From: an uncultured Lachnospiraceae bacterium
Lineage (GTDB): Bacteria; Bacillota; Clostridia; Lachnospirales; Lachnospiraceae
Direction of reading: 5' to 3'
DNA: 34,318 nt
Assembly: GCA_947625465.1 (NCBI GenBank)
Contig: CANQOK010000028.1
Coordinates: 1 to 34,318, forward strand
Shown: positions 33,698-34,318 of the stretch, piece by piece
Layout of the letters: each line of letters starts with the position of its first letter
Numbering within the stretch: position 1 is the stretch's first letter
Position numbers and translations under genes: made by a program
The notes under the pieces: generated by a model
What the model saw: the letters and a program-made list of their open reading frames with translations, nothing else
Databases searched by the model: none
Told to the model about the DNA's origin: nothing

Positions 33698-34318
33698 TTA
33701 AATCAGCCAAACGGGCACATACCAGCTCTTTTCGTCCACAGGCAACAGGTCGTTTGCCATACAGATCACACTTCCGGTTCCAATCTCAACCTTCAAAGAC
33801 TCTAACCCTCCGAAAGCCAATTCTCTGGTAACAGGTTCCAATACATGAAAGTTTTTAACGGCAGTCTTGCCCGGCGACGCCGATTTTTTAATCTCTATCG
33901 GAGAAAGCACACCATTCTGATAAAGCAACAGGTCTATTTCTTTCTGGTCTTTATCCCTGTAATAGAAAACAGGAGGCTCTTTTCCTGCGTTCAGATAACT
34001 CTTATAAATTTCCGAAAAAACATAGCTCCCAAAGAACGCCCCAGACATGGCGCCTCTCTCCAGGGCTTCAGGATTGCCCCATTTTAAGAGGTACGCTGCC
34101 AGACCAGAGTCCAGGAAATGAATCAATGGCATCTTTACAACCCGTTTGAGGGCATTGTTGTGATAAGGCTGTACAAGCACAACAATATGAGACGACACTA
34201 AAATAGAGAGCCATTTCTTTGCCGTCGGAGCTGAAATGCCAGCGGCACTCGCCAGTTCCTCATAGACAACAGGTTTTGAAGTATGTGCAGCAACAACCGT
34301 CATAAAATTGTAAAACTG
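33698..34318 (-). CDS. DUF4143-type AAA ATPase family protein, C-terminal part
   Basis: This is the C-terminal portion of a protein in the archaeal-type AAA_14/DUF4143 ATPase family, cut by the right window edge. The frame is open upstream of the ATG at 34303 (Q-F-Y-N-F), so that ATG is probably not the start. Visible are a winged-helix-like segment (ISAPTAKKWLSILVSSHIV), the family marks RVVKMPLIHFLDSGLAAYLLKWG and GAFFGSYVFSEIYKS, and a restriction-nuclease-like core in KEIDLLLY with PIEIKKS (E/D-x-K pattern). The ATPase motifs would be in the missing N-terminal half. Such proteins are common in gut Firmicutes and Bacteroidetes genomes, often in variable regions, and their role is not settled. 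It is not part of the copper operon, since its stop lies upstream of the csoR promoter. Confidence 0.8.
   Translation of the reverse strand, partial: QFYNFMTVVAAHTSKPVVYEELASAAGISAPTAKKWLSILVSSHIVVLVQPYHNNALKRVVKMPLIHFLDSGLAAYLLKWGNPEALERGAMSGAFFGSYVFSEIYKSYLNAGKEPPVFYYRDKDQKEIDLLLYQNGVLSPIEIKKSASPGKTAVKNFHVLEPVTRELAFGGLESLKVEIGTGSVICMANDLLPVDEKSWYVPVWLI

Overview
The window looks like a chromosomal segment of an endospore-forming, Gram-positive Clostridia member, most likely a gut Lachnospiraceae-type Firmicute. The grounds are: strong AGGAGG-type ribosome binding sites, sigma-A promoters (TTGACA/TATAAT), dipicolinate synthase genes (spore core solute), CsoR/CopA copper control, a YtrA-type GntR-ABC operon, a YitT protein, paired DegV proteins and a YhgE/Pip protein. 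The family-level placement is inference. No rRNA, tRNA, CRISPR array, transposase or phage gene was seen.

Layout. (1) 1-3117: the type I restriction HsdR subunit, cut at the left edge and ended by a hairpin. (2) 3200-6500: a three-gene signalling operon (OmpR-type regulator, histidine kinase, single-span membrane protein of unknown function) with a near-consensus promoter. It converges on a GntR-ABC ATPase-permease operon (6497-8480); the two stop codons sit in the two arms of one perfect hairpin. (3) 8530-10500: two convergent DegV lipid-binding proteins, each with its own promoter. (4) 10523-14923 (minus): a large PL11 rhamnogalacturonan lyase without a signal peptide, then DeoD and a YitT membrane protein. 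Divergent from these (15017-16851) is a membrane-anchored GH5 glucanase with a CBM2-like tail. (5) 16861-18530 (minus): a CmpB-type membrane protein and a ZIP metal transporter. (6) 18622-22017 (plus): dpaA-dpaB-asnB behind a match to the sigma-K promoter consensus, which suggests mother-cell expression late in sporulation. (7) 22026-27403 (minus): a DMT permease and a MATE exporter, then thiS-thiG-thiH-tenI for the thiazole half of thiamine, with an intergenic repeat cluster between thiS and thiG and a structured leader before thiS. (8) 27583-33654 (minus): a 982-residue YhgE/Pip protein and the csoR-copA copper operon, in which copA carries a CopZ-like domain at its C terminus. (9) 33698-34318: the C-terminal part of a DUF4143-type ATPase, cut at the right edge.

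The window is mostly recognisable housekeeping and accessory genes. I did not find a convincing new multi-gene system. The best leads are the sporulation operon that includes asparagine synthetase, the CopA-CopZ fusion with a possible internal start, the repeat/leader architecture of the thi operon, the phased repeats in the GntR promoter, and the PL11 enzyme with binding modules but no export signal.
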